64,000 nt of DNA from Tetraselmis striata. Lineage: Eukaryota > Chlorophyta > Chlorodendrophyceae > Chlorodendrales > Chlorodendraceae. The notes below the pieces were generated by a model. It was not told the DNA's origin. It saw only the letters and a list, made by a program, of their open reading frames with translations, and searched no databases. Where the stretch lies: the NCBI GenBank assembly GCA_006384855.1, contig VCJN01002755.1, positions 1 to 64,000 of the forward strand. The letters are read 5' to 3'. The position numbers were made by a program, and so were the translations under genes. Below, one piece after another: positions 10,154-21,302 of this stretch (positions are counted from its first letter, which is position 1; every line of letters begins with the position of its first letter).

Positions 10154-13100
10154 ATGTGGGGCGCGCCGCCGAGGCACATCCTGCCCGGCACGCGGCCCCG
10201 GCGGATCGTTTACACCCTCAGCGCATACCTCCTGCTCACAGCCGCAGCGGACAGCACATTCGATCTCTACGGGCCCTGTACCAAGCGCAAACTCGGCTGC
10301 GATGACGCATCGATCGTTGGGCTCCTCAGTACGGCACTGGTAAGCCAAAAAACGTGTTGTGTTGGGACGTTTTCGCTGCCCTTTGGAGCGTAACGCTGGC
10401 TGTTATTGGGTACGGGTACGCTGGAAATAACAGCCTGGCGGCGGCCTCAGGGTGCTGCTGCATCGGCTGGCAAGCATTATTACCTCTGCTTGCAAGGATA
10501 ATTCTATCTGGTCGCTGTATATTATTATAGATAAATGTGGGGAGGGGGTACTACCACGGATACCGTACGAGAGAGTACCTCACGTAGCCAAACGGCGCGA
10601 GGAGCATGGTGAAAATGCCACAGCAACCTCGACGCGGAATTTGTGCGCCCCTCTGTATGACAGGTGTTCATATCCTTCACCACCACGGCAGGCCTGGGCT
10701 GCCACAAGTTCTACAGGGTGACGCTGCGCCGGCGATGGGTGACGCGGCAGCCGGGGCACTGGACGCTGGCGGCCTCCCGGGGCGTGTTCCACGAGTGCGC
10801 CGCGCTGGTACGGCCCTGCTTCCCGCCCGGATGCCTGCGGCGACACGTCCCGGCATGTCGACCCCCTCTGATATTACATATATTGTTTCTTATTTTAATT
10901 ACTGTGTACATACATCGTTTGTTATGCCCAGTTGACTTCGATTTAGATGCGTCTCAATCTATATATGTCCAAAAGGATTGTCTTTGGGGGCGGCCGCACT
11001 CACCGGCCGCTGCCTCGCGGGACAGGTCCGCTCCGCTCAGAACGCCGCGCTCACGCTCATCGGCGCCATCACCGTCATTGGCGCCACCTCGCGCTTTCTC
11101 GTGGCACTAGAGGACCCATACGAAGGAGACCAGGAGTTTGAGGAGGGCGTGATTGGCGTCTGCGGGCCGGACTCCAGCAGCCTGTGCCACCTGTGCTTCA
11201 TCAGCTACCGGGCCGTCTTCATGGCCACCTCCGGCCTGATGCTCTACATCGTCTGCATCTACATCCTGACCCCCGCCGCCGCCTGGAGCCCCGTGTTCCA
11301 GGAGGCGGCCCGCCAGGAGTGCGACCGGCGCCACACCCGACTGCCCATCTTCTCATGGGTGGTGGCCGTGCTGGGCTTCAGCGCCTTTGGGCTCGCCGCC
11401 TACCTGACCCTGTTCCTGGCCGCGTACAGCGTGACCAGCGGCGGCGCTGTGCGCTACTTCTGGGCAACGGTGGGTCTGCTCGCCGGGGAGGTGGCGGCCA
11501 TTGTTTGGTTCAATGACCTGTACCATCTGCCACGCGCGCTGCCGCTGCTACAGCAGTACGGCCGGAAACTGGCCTCAACGGTCCGGGGAGCGGGCGCCGT
11601 GTGCTGTTCTGGGCGCGTGGAGGGCGACGGCCTGTGGTCGCGGCACCAGTCGGTGTCCTTCGCCTACGAGTCCAGCCTGCGCTTCCAGCAGTTTGTCGTC
11701 TTGGTGCTCAACATCTTCCTGTGGACCTTCTCCGCCAAGACGGGCGCCCTGTTCTACGACTACACCATGTGGGCGTGCCGGCTGGTGTGCACCGCCTACT
11801 TTGTTCTCGGCAGGGACGCGCCCGCCAATTTCCACGACCTGCTGGAGGACCCTGGGTTCGGGCTGGTGGCGGACAAGCGCGACCTTTGCAAGGCGCTGAG
11901 GGTCGGCTTGTCGGGGAAGCAGTTCCACGGGGCGGTGCGCCGCTACAAGGCGTCGTCCATGCGCATGCAGGAGACGGTGCGTCCGCCGCTGCCCCCGCCT
12001 CCCCTTTTCCCGCTGCCACCCCCCGCAACACGGCAGGCGCTGAGCCTGTTGGCGCCTGGGGGTAGATGGCGGTGAGCTACCGCTGGCAGGAGGGGCAGGT
12101 GGAGCTGTGCAAGGACTTTGGCTTCAACATGTCGCGCTGGCAGATGACGGAGCTGCTGCGCGCGCTGCAGCGGTCCAACTGCATGTACGTCTGGATCGAC
12201 CACATCAGCATCCCGCAGAGCGGCTTCAGCGACATGAAGCGCACGCTGCTGGCGCGCATGATGGCGGGGTACGCCAGCGCGGGCTTCACGCTGGTGCTGC
12301 GCTCCCTGGAGCTGGACGAGAGCCGGTACCATCAGCGAGGTGCGCGCCCAATCTCGCCGCCTGCTGCTCTGCGCCCCTTTGGCGGGGGCGGTGCGCTCAG
12401 GGGCCGCTCCCGCTTGCGTGCAGGCTGGACGATGCAGGAGTACTGCACCTCCTCGCAGCTCATCGTGCGCACAGAGGCCGCGGGGGCGGCCGACCTTGAG
12501 TCGAGTTTTGCGGCGGTGCGGGGCGCGGAGGAGGCGAGGGCGGTGGCCTTGCGGGAGCAGCAGCTGGCGACGACGGCGCAGCGGCGCCCCATGTGGCTGT
12601 CGGGCTCGGGGATCGGGGACATCCCGCTCGTGGAGGTGCTGCAGCGGGAGGCGCTGTACGGCGAGCTGGCGCAGAAGCTGCACACGGAGATTCCGGCCGA
12701 CATGGTGCGGGCGCTGTACCCGCTGGTGTGGGACCGGCCGGTGGAGAGCCACGAGGAGCTGATGGAGCTGGTGCGCCAGGTATCTGTCCGCATGGCGGAG
12801 GTCGGCGACTATGCGGGCACCGCCGAGGGCGACCTGCAGCTGCTGCTGAGCACCTACAGCACGGCGAGCACCGCGCTGCAGCGCGTGCGCTCGCGCGTGG
12901 GGACCGGCGATGGCGAGGCCTCAGCGCCTCTGGAGCGCATAATCCAGGCGTCCAGCAGGAAGGCCAGCTCGCGGCTGGCGCAGCTCAGCCAGGGGCCAGA
13001 TGGCTCACCACATACGCCGCTGGTACACCGCCATTCAGACGAGCAGCGCGCCCGCGCGGAGCTGGAGGGATGCGTCCCTGGCTACGTGCCGCAGGAGTAG
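10154..13100 (+). CDS. Polytopic membrane protein with C-terminal HET-like domain
   Basis: There are five exons: 10154-10339, 10664-10807, 11026-11976, 12066-12339 and 12424-13100, with all phases consistent, giving 743 residues. The first ATG in the frame is at 10154. Residues about 1-400 carry some seven or eight hydrophobic helices; one helix is created by the exon 1/2 join (SIVGLLSTAL|VFISFTTTAG), which supports that splice. Exon 4 onward matches the HET (heterokaryon-incompatibility, TIR-like fold) motif order: AVSYRWQEG (about 429), CMYVWIDHISIPQS (about 467-480), YASAGFTLVLRS, and RGWTMQEYCTSS formed across the exon 4/5 junction (about 518). The C-terminal 200 residues are helical and polar. 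HET domains act in self/non-self recognition and cell death in fungi; a membrane-anchored signalling role here is inference. Exon 4 begins with ATG, so a shorter independent product is possible. The exon 2 donor (GTACGG) is the least certain boundary. Confidence 0.8.
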
Positions 13101-13435
13101 CTCAGGGCAATCCCTCCCTGGCAACTGTCCGTCTGGCACTTTGGACCAGAGCGTAGGTGAGGCGAGAGTGCTGACAGTGCGGCGGATTGTTCCCCGCATG
13201 CCACCAGCCATTCTGCGTCAGAGCTGCGCCAACGACGGCAAGCCGCGGGCCAAAGGCAAGGCGGCAGGCGGACCATACTAGCTGCATCTGGTTCCGGATT
13301 AACCTCTGGATGGTCGCATAGAATACAGTATGACCCCCCGGGAAGCGCCTAGGACTAGCCGGGGCGCTCCACCGGAAGATAGATACGAACGTGATGAGAT
13401 GATATTTAAGTCGTGTTTCTCTGTGACACTGATCC

Positions 13436-13470
13436 CCACTGCCAGTCCTGTCCCGGGGGCGGAAAGAAAA
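13436..13470 (-). repeat. Copy of the GGACAGGACTGG dispersed repeat (reverse orientation)
   Basis: GCCAGTCCTGTCCCGGGGGC followed by GGAAAG matches the reverse-orientation copies at about 2735 and 39619. Confidence 0.65.
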
Positions 13471-16363
13471 CCTGCTCCACTGCTGAGTTGTTGTGGCGGG
13501 TTTGGCTGGTTCGTCTGTCACGATAATTGTGGCGCATTGTACTACAGTAAAGCTGCGCGGCTCGCACCTGCGGTTTTTCTGGGTTATGTAAGGTTTTAGG
13601 TTTTGGGGTTTTCAAAGAACCCTCAAACCCTAAATGCTGCCGTGGCAGCATATCTGAGCTGAAATGGGGGTGCATGCGCCGACATTGTAATAGCACCGTT
13701 TGGAGGCATGCTCAAAATTCTATCCCGTGTGACGGGGCGCAGCGGCGGCGGCGGCGCTCGCAGTCTATTCAGACGGATAATTCCGCAAACGCGTGTCCGC
13801 TGCCTAGTCTATCCGCAGCGTCCGCCATCACCCTTGCCGATATCCCCGCCCGTGTAGTCGATGTACACAAGGGTGTACTGTAGCCGGAATTTCGGGAAGG
13901 GCGCCGCTGGGATGTGGGTTCGTTCATTCGCACTGCGGGCACCGCAACAGGGTAGTACTGTATCGGTAGCGCCCTATGATCATCAGTTTATTATGTACAG
14001 CTTTGTGCCCTCGGTGGACATCATATAGCGTACTTGCTGCCCCGAGTAGTGCTCGATGTTCAACCAAGCCGGCCCGCCCTGTACTTCAGGCTGTGCTGTC
14101 TATGTACTCGCGGTACGTTTGTTTTATGGATCATCGAGACATCATCGTCATTGCGGCGACACTTTGTACGAGTCTCTCCCGGTGTCAGGCGGAGCGATCA
14201 GTGCGTGGAGTGGGCTACTTCTCATGGTGTGAAGACGGGCGCGTGTGTGTCATTGGAAATCGAATTGCTAACCGCCTGGTATATATAGTGCCAAGACCCC
14301 CGGACGTAGGATGTACAATTTTAATGGTGACCCGCAAAGCACCGTGCATTTGTATTGTTTCTGGCCCTTAACTGCCCGTAGGCGCGACGAGAGTGCCATA
14401 TATACCCTAGTATGCCCATTGGCAGGTGATGCGTGAGCATTGTTTATCCCCCGCCCCATTGTGTACCTACAAAGTTGTGGAATTGATATATCGTTGTTCT
14501 ATTTTCCTCCGCCCCAATTGCTCTTGCTGAAAGAATCGATATTCCTGGTGGTAAATAAGTACTTTTACAGCAGTACTGGTATCAATGTTTGGACGTGTTG
14601 TTTTGCTACCACGCTTGATGAGCTATGCGCCGGAACTTTTATAGGCGGCGTATGAAATACGATAGGCAAACACGACTTAGTTGTGTTGCGTGGCGGCCGA
14701 CGTACTTGTGTCACTCGGAGGCTGAGTACGCTGCTCCTTGTGTAACTCTAGAATGATCATGTTGCTGTAGGAGTCTAGGTCTCAGCAACACATATACACA
14801 TCCTCATGACCGCCTCGGTCCCATCTGTACCACTTTATTGTTGTTCCTTTGGTCTGATCTCAGTGACACCAAACCATACAACCTTGCCGCTGCGCGATTG
14901 ACATTCAAGCAACAGTTAACATCATCTCTATTCCGACCTGCGTTGTGTAGTATGTTAAATGATATTTGACAATGTTAGTGTTCCATGATGGTACCTTACA
15001 AGGCTACAAACCGTGTTTTACCAAATACGAAAACTACTACGCAGAGTAACATTATCTATACACTATTCCACATACATCTTTGTACCTATAGATCCGCGTT
15101 TTTTTACCCCTCGCCCGTGACTACGCCTCAACTTTGCCACTTGGGGGCCATAAGGTGTTGTATTTGGCTACTGTATGCACCCCCCCCCCCCCCCCCCCCC
15201 ACGCCGAGGAGGTGGCCATTTATCCCGGCGGGTGTCATAATTGTATAAACCTTTCTCAAAAATACCAACGACCGCATATTGTAGCACATGGTGAATCAAA
15301 ATTCTGCCCCAATGAAAGCATAATAATAAATAAACGGGCAACGTGTAAATAAGTAATTGGGCAACTAACGTGGGGGTGGCGACAAGGTGAGCGCCGTCCG
15401 TTGCATACGCACGCGCGCTCCAGTCATTGTATGCGCATAAGTCTATGGACGAGCGACTGGGGGACGTGTGAGTTTGCTGACGCCAAAAAATGCTTGCAAT
15501 CCACCGTCGTGACGACGTATATGGCGTTTGCACAAAGTGTGTACATGATGCGAATTCGAACTACAGTATATCTGACCCGACTGTCCAACAATTTGCCAAT
15601 GTGCCATAAAATGAGAGCGATATTTGCTGCGCCACCCCGGCATGTGAAGAGAGCATATATTTGAAATGCGATCGATCCAAATCATACCTTCACACACTTA
15701 TATACACTCTCCTCGTCGTGGGCCAAGCGCAAGCTCATAGTCCCCATGGTCTAAGCTCCGAAACCAGTGCGCATCGTACATCACATCTTGTAGAATAATG
15801 GAATATGTCGCCCATGCCCCAAGCGGCAAAGTCAAGAAAGGGCGTCGTCGCTACGACGACGTGTTGACGTAAGTTAAGGCCTGCGGTGCAACACGCGCCT
15901 ACTCAGCATTAGCTCCACTTAACGCGGGCTTTGTCCAACCGTTGATAAACGGCTTAGCAGAGTTGTGTTTGTTTTGATGTTTTCGCGCTTGCAACGACAT
16001 TTGGACATTTCTGGAGTTTGCATGGCAAGGAACCAGCTTGCGCATGTCACAGGAAGCCCGCTGTGTGACCACAGACGGACCCCAAACCATGTGCCAAGAA
16101 GCAAGGGGTGGTAGTTCAATACCCAAAAATCAGTATTATCCAGCAAAGCGTCGATTTTTCGGCGGTGAGCTTTATTGCCGTACGGGTACCCGTATAGTGC
16201 AGCGGATCGGGCCTATTGGTGCATGACTAAAGCGCTTATCTACTGGCATGTACTACTACGTACTATAATTGACCCACCCACCCACCCGCCCACCCGCCCG
16301 CCCACGGTCCTTAATTACACAGCCGTCCGATTACGATCTCACGGTTGGGAGGCTATGAGTAAT

Positions 16364-16506
16364 GGTACTCGCTACTCGCTGCTGGTAATATTGGAACTGG
16401 TACTTCAAAGCGCTGGCAATGTGAACGCTCGCTGCTGGTACTGGTACTCGCTACTCGCTGCTGGTAATGAAAAAAAAAAACTGGTACTTCAAAGCGCTGG
16501 CAATGC
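16364..16506 (+). repeat. Tandem duplication, period about 79 bp
   Basis: GGTACTCGCTACTCGCTGCT begins at 16364 and again at 16443. In both units it is followed by GGTAAT, a short variable spacer (the second contains an A10 run), then ACTGGTACTTCAAAGCGCTG and GCAATG. Confidence 0.8.
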
Positions 16507-18694
16507 AATTCATGGAACTGTAGGCCAGTGATATAGAACCTGTTCTTTTAAAATTTTCTGAAAAATCGACGCATCGCTGATTCAACTGTCAAGTTACTTC
16601 ATATCTCGCACGGCAGCTGAGTAAGACACACCTTTTCATGTCAATAAAACACAGTGGCGTGTCATGCGCTCACGCCAACCACCGACAATACGTTGTGTAG
16701 CCCATGGTGCGTTGCTACGGGCACACAATGATATGTGCCATACACACACCACATCCTGATACTCGTTTGCACTGCCCCTAGCTCGCAACGCGCACCCGCC
16801 TCTGCCAAAATTTGCCCTCGCACTGGCTGCAATGACATAATTGATGACCAAGTTTATGGAGTAGAAGTGGCCCAACAAAACTACATCATCAACCTCCACC
16901 CCCCCCCCCCCCCCCTCCCAAATGCAAAGAATGTTGCGGAGGGCTACACATTTACGCATGCGCCACGCAGTGTCTCACGGCACAAAATAGTTGCTAACAA
17001 CAGGTTTTCATCATTACAGTGTGATGCTGGAACAACCCTGGCACAACAGGACGACTGTGGCTGAGTCCTATCGGCTGTCACCCTTCCGCACCACTTGGGC
17101 GAAGGAGGGGGGGAGGGGGGGGGGAGACTTCCGCACAGAGCGCTACATGGCACCTTAAATCTAGAGGGTACTGTGTGTTGCTATACTGAATGCAGTCCGG
17201 CGCCAGCGAAACCTTCGTGGTGCCGGTCGTCCGCATTTGCCAGTCAAGCCAGCCACTCGCCAGCGAGACTGCCTATCCCGGCCATCAGGGGACTGCGGGC
17301 TTCCTAGTCCGACAGGTGAGTTGGCTTTTTAGGGTTTGGGCCCAGGGTTTAGGGTTTAGGGGTGGGCCCAGGCCTTCCCTGGTGCCGGGTAAGGACACCC
17401 AGTCAAGAGAAAGCGCTTGATCCAGTTGAAAACATACTTTAGTGTCAATTTCCGACGGGCGCATCCGCCAGTGGAGTGGATTGCACGCCTGCAAAGGGCT
17501 CCTCATGCAGCCGTAGTCGGTCTGTATGTGCGGTGCAGCGTGGACCTGGGAATGGACAGACCAGCACAGCCATCGGCGCGTCAGTGCTGCGGCCGCCATG
17601 TCTCGCACCGCTCCACCTCTCTGACCGCGGGAACTTTGATGTGACAGACTTTATGCTGCATGTGTGCATTTGTATATACACGCATGTAAACATATAATGG
17701 ATAGTTTTACATCTATACCCGTACTCAAGAAAGATGTATAGCTACACATATACACACACACGTGCAAAACATTTACGTATCTTGTTAGAGCATATACACG
17801 AACGCGTGGATATGTAAATATACATGAATGTGACACCTAGAAGCATACGCCGCGGGCTCTGCATTTCAGCACCAGGATCAAGTGGAGCGGTGACCCGTCA
17901 CGTGTGACATAGAAACGTCCTACGCTGCCAGCCTCAGCGCTCTCACGCACGACAGCCACATCCGTGTCGATAACAGATCCGGCGCGCACTCGCACCGGAC
18001 AGTACGGTAGCAGTGAATGCGGTCCGCAGGGCAACGAATCAATGATTGAATTGTTCTGCACCTTCGCATCGGAATATTGGTGTGGTATTCGTGCTGTATA
18101 TTGACTTATTTTCCGTTTTAAAAGCAGGTTCTCCCTCTTTGCCGGCCGGGGGGGGGGGGGGGGGTGTGGGGGGGGACCAGGAAGGACTACGACGACAGGA
18201 TCCGCAGGATAGTTATTGTGTACCGGGTACATACTCTCATCGCGGTGCACCGGTAGTCCGCATTTCTGTATTGCTATCTATTGCATACAATGCAGGTAGT
18301 TTCGCAATACCCAATCGAAGAATGTCCTTAGTGCTGTGGGACATCGATTTCCGATACGACCAAGGATGCACGGGTCATGTCCAAAAACAAAACTGTCATT
18401 TCAAGAAGCTAAACCAGCAAGACATTTTTCTATTCTTATTGCCCAATTTGCATCCTGATACACTGGTGAGTTGGATACTGCATCGGGCATATAATCCGTA
18501 ATCAATATGTTGCGCGCTCATCAATCGATTACCTACCGTACTCTTGCCAATTCACTACCTCGCTCGTACAGCATGGTGTCTAGCGTAAAATAAACTAAAG
18601 CGTAGGTAGACCCTCCGAATGCAGCATAGTGCTGGCATACGGCTGCCATGGAGCGCAGACAGCATTCACTGCATGGCTTCCACGGGGTGATGGA

Positions 18695-21269
18695 TCACCA
18701 GGGGCGCGTCTCGCACCTGCCGGTGCTCTCCCGGTGCGACATGCTGCCGCTTGGCTCGATGCGGTGCGCGCTGCGGCGCGCGCCCATGCGGTGGGTGCGC
18801 GCGCGGGCGGGCGGCGCCGACGCGGGCGCGGAGCCGGTCGGGAAGTAGCTGTCCACGGTGCGCCACGCCCGCCGGGTGTGCTCCGCCTCCAGCTGCTCCA
18901 GGCGCCGCGACGTGCGGCGCAGGTCGGGGACGTTCTCCTGCGTGACGTCCTGCCGGGCGCGCGGGGAGGGGGAGAGCGCACTCTGTAAGGAAAATGAATG
19001 CCGGGAGACGGCGACAAACGAGGCACGCAGTGGGTGACGCCTCTCTGCGCGCGCGCCTCGACGTAGCAGCCGTGCGATCAGGGGGCAGCAGGGGGGGGGG
19101 AGAGGGGGCGCGGCGGGGCGCCTCACGTTGCTGAGCCGCCACTCCACTGGGTTGCAGCGCCTGCACTCCACCCGCTTGTACATGTGCGGCAGAGCCTGCA
19201 TGGCGTAGCCGCAGCTCGGATCAGTCCGCCGGTAACGCTCCCGCATGTCTGCCCCCCATCCCCGAGGCCACACCCGCATGGACGCGACGCCCCGGGACCC
19301 TACGGCGGGCAGAGATCACCGCAACATGCTGGGGCGACAGACGGTGGTGAGGGCGCGCGGGCGCTCACGTCGGGTCCGGTCAAGCTGGGGGTCCAGGGCT
19401 TCCGCGTCGCAAAGTTGTCCACCCAGCAGCGCTCCAGCCCCCGCTTGGCCGCCGTGACCTGCGGCTCCAGCGACTGCCGCTGCCACTCCCTCTCTACCTC
19501 CACCTGCAGTCGCGGTTCGGCAGCAGCGGTGTGTATAGAAATGCTGTTAGACGGGGATGTGCCGGATGTCCATACAGACCCGTCATGGAGGTTATATATC
19601 ATCCCCTTTTATATGGGGTGATACAAGTACGTACGCCATCAAATAGTTGTAGTTATATGTTATATCTGATTATTTATGTATCATATGTATAACGAGAGAG
19701 AGGGAGAGAGAGGGAGAGAGACAAGGGGGGGGGGGGGGGGTTACATTGAGCTGTAGGTGCTGTAAGGGCATAACTGCACCCCAATTGGGCAGGCCGCAAA
19801 GCCCTCCACATCTAATCACATATATAATGTTATATAAATATCACATGTATATCACACATACGAATACAAATACATATGCATGTGCTCACATCTGCCATTC
19901 CGTGCCGGCGATGCGCCGCTGAGGAGTCCGCAGCAACCAAGGGGGGCGTGCCTGGCGTAGCTCATCCACCATCGAAATGAACTTCTGCTCCCGCTCCTTC
20001 TTGTCTTGCGTCCACGAGCTGTGCACAATCTGCAGCGCCGCAGCCCGAGGGGGGAGGGGAAGTAAGTGGACGCAGTGGCGGTCGACCTCACCCCCTGCTC
20101 CGAAGCCAGGAGGCAGTGTGCTCGCGTTGCGGGGCCGCAGGGGGGGGGGGGGGGGAGGGGTGTACCCGCTGCTCGCGCTTCCGCGCCTGCTCCTCTGCCC
20201 GGAGCGCCTTGAGTCTCGCGGCTTGCTCCTGGTGCCGCCAGCGCGCGGCGTTCGGTGAGAGTCGTGACGCCCGGGAGCGGTGACGACGTCACTGGGGGCT
20301 CGCGTGAAACGTGTCAAGGCAGGGATGGGATGTTCGTGTTTCCCATGTGGGTGTGGACGGGGATGCGCTCGCTCATGGTATGCCAGACGCGTGCAGTTGC
20401 AAGTGGGGGGTGGGCGGCTCGCAAGGGAAGGGCCGAGCGACACCTCTCTCTCCGTCAGCTTCTTTACCATCTGCTTCCGCTCAAACTCGGCCTGCCAGTC
20501 GTACTGTGGCTGCAGCCTCTTGAGCTGCTGTTCCAGCCGGGCAGCGGTGTGGGCATTTTCGTTCCGGAGCGCCTCCCTGTGCAGTTTCTGCAGCGGGAGC
20601 GCCGCAGGGCGTGAATGCCATCAGCCGGGTCCATCGCAGGGTTTTGCCAGGGTGTGTCTATCCATCTATCAATATATCTATCAATATATATACACATAAT
20701 AGATATGTATATATACTATAAATAGTTACATATGTATACGTAGGTATACATAGGTATATTACATGCATTCATATATATATGCATAGATGTGTATAGATAA
20801 GCCAAATATACATATATGTGGATAATTAAAATATATGCTATAATTCCGCTGTAGTTACGCCCATATTTCACGTTTGATAGCCAGGGAAATTTCATGTCCG
20901 CAGTTTTATTATCACCGCGCCGGCACCCGTCGTAGAAAGATTATCGGGATTCATTATGGGCAGGCGTTCTCGGTCAGCTTGACATTCAAACCCTCTAGTG
21001 TCTCGCGGTCGATAGATCAAGTTTGCGTGATGTGTTTGCGCCGGCAGTAATTTCATCTCTCCCCGTGCAAAGGCAGGACACGCGGGACGCGCCAAGCCGC
21101 GCAGCGAGCGGCGGCTCCAGGGCGTCGCCGGTGGGGGGCAAGGCGCACCTCCAGCGCCGCGATGTCGTTCTTTTGAAGCGCCACCGTGGCCGTCATGTCC
21201 TGCTCCAGGCACTCCACGCTCTGCAGAATGCGCGCCCATCGTGTTACTGCTCATGCTCCAGGCGCCCCG

Positions 21270-21302
<33 letters not shown>

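Larger units (their letters stand above)
13101..18694. other. 5.6 kb gene-poor intergenic region
   Basis: No gene is supported. Contents include a GCCAGTCCTGTCCCGGGG repeat copy at 13436, TTTAGGG-like motifs (13577-13635 and 17325-17365), a poly-C tract at 15181-15200, a CCCACCCGCC microsatellite at about 16271-16304, a 79-bp-period duplication at 16364-16506 and AT-rich DNA. A minus-strand open stretch at 17840-18010, including GSVGRFYVTRDGSPLH before a TAG, looks mildly coding-like but has no splice partner I can identify. Confidence 0.55.

Noticed and set aside
16636..16959. Minus ORF upstream of a poly-C tract as a gene
   Set aside because: No recognisable protein text, no splice partner, and it ends in homopolymer sequence.
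20680..20840. AT-rich TATATA-bearing stretch as a promoter
   Set aside because: It lies inside an intron of the coiled-coil gene, between exons that join in phase.
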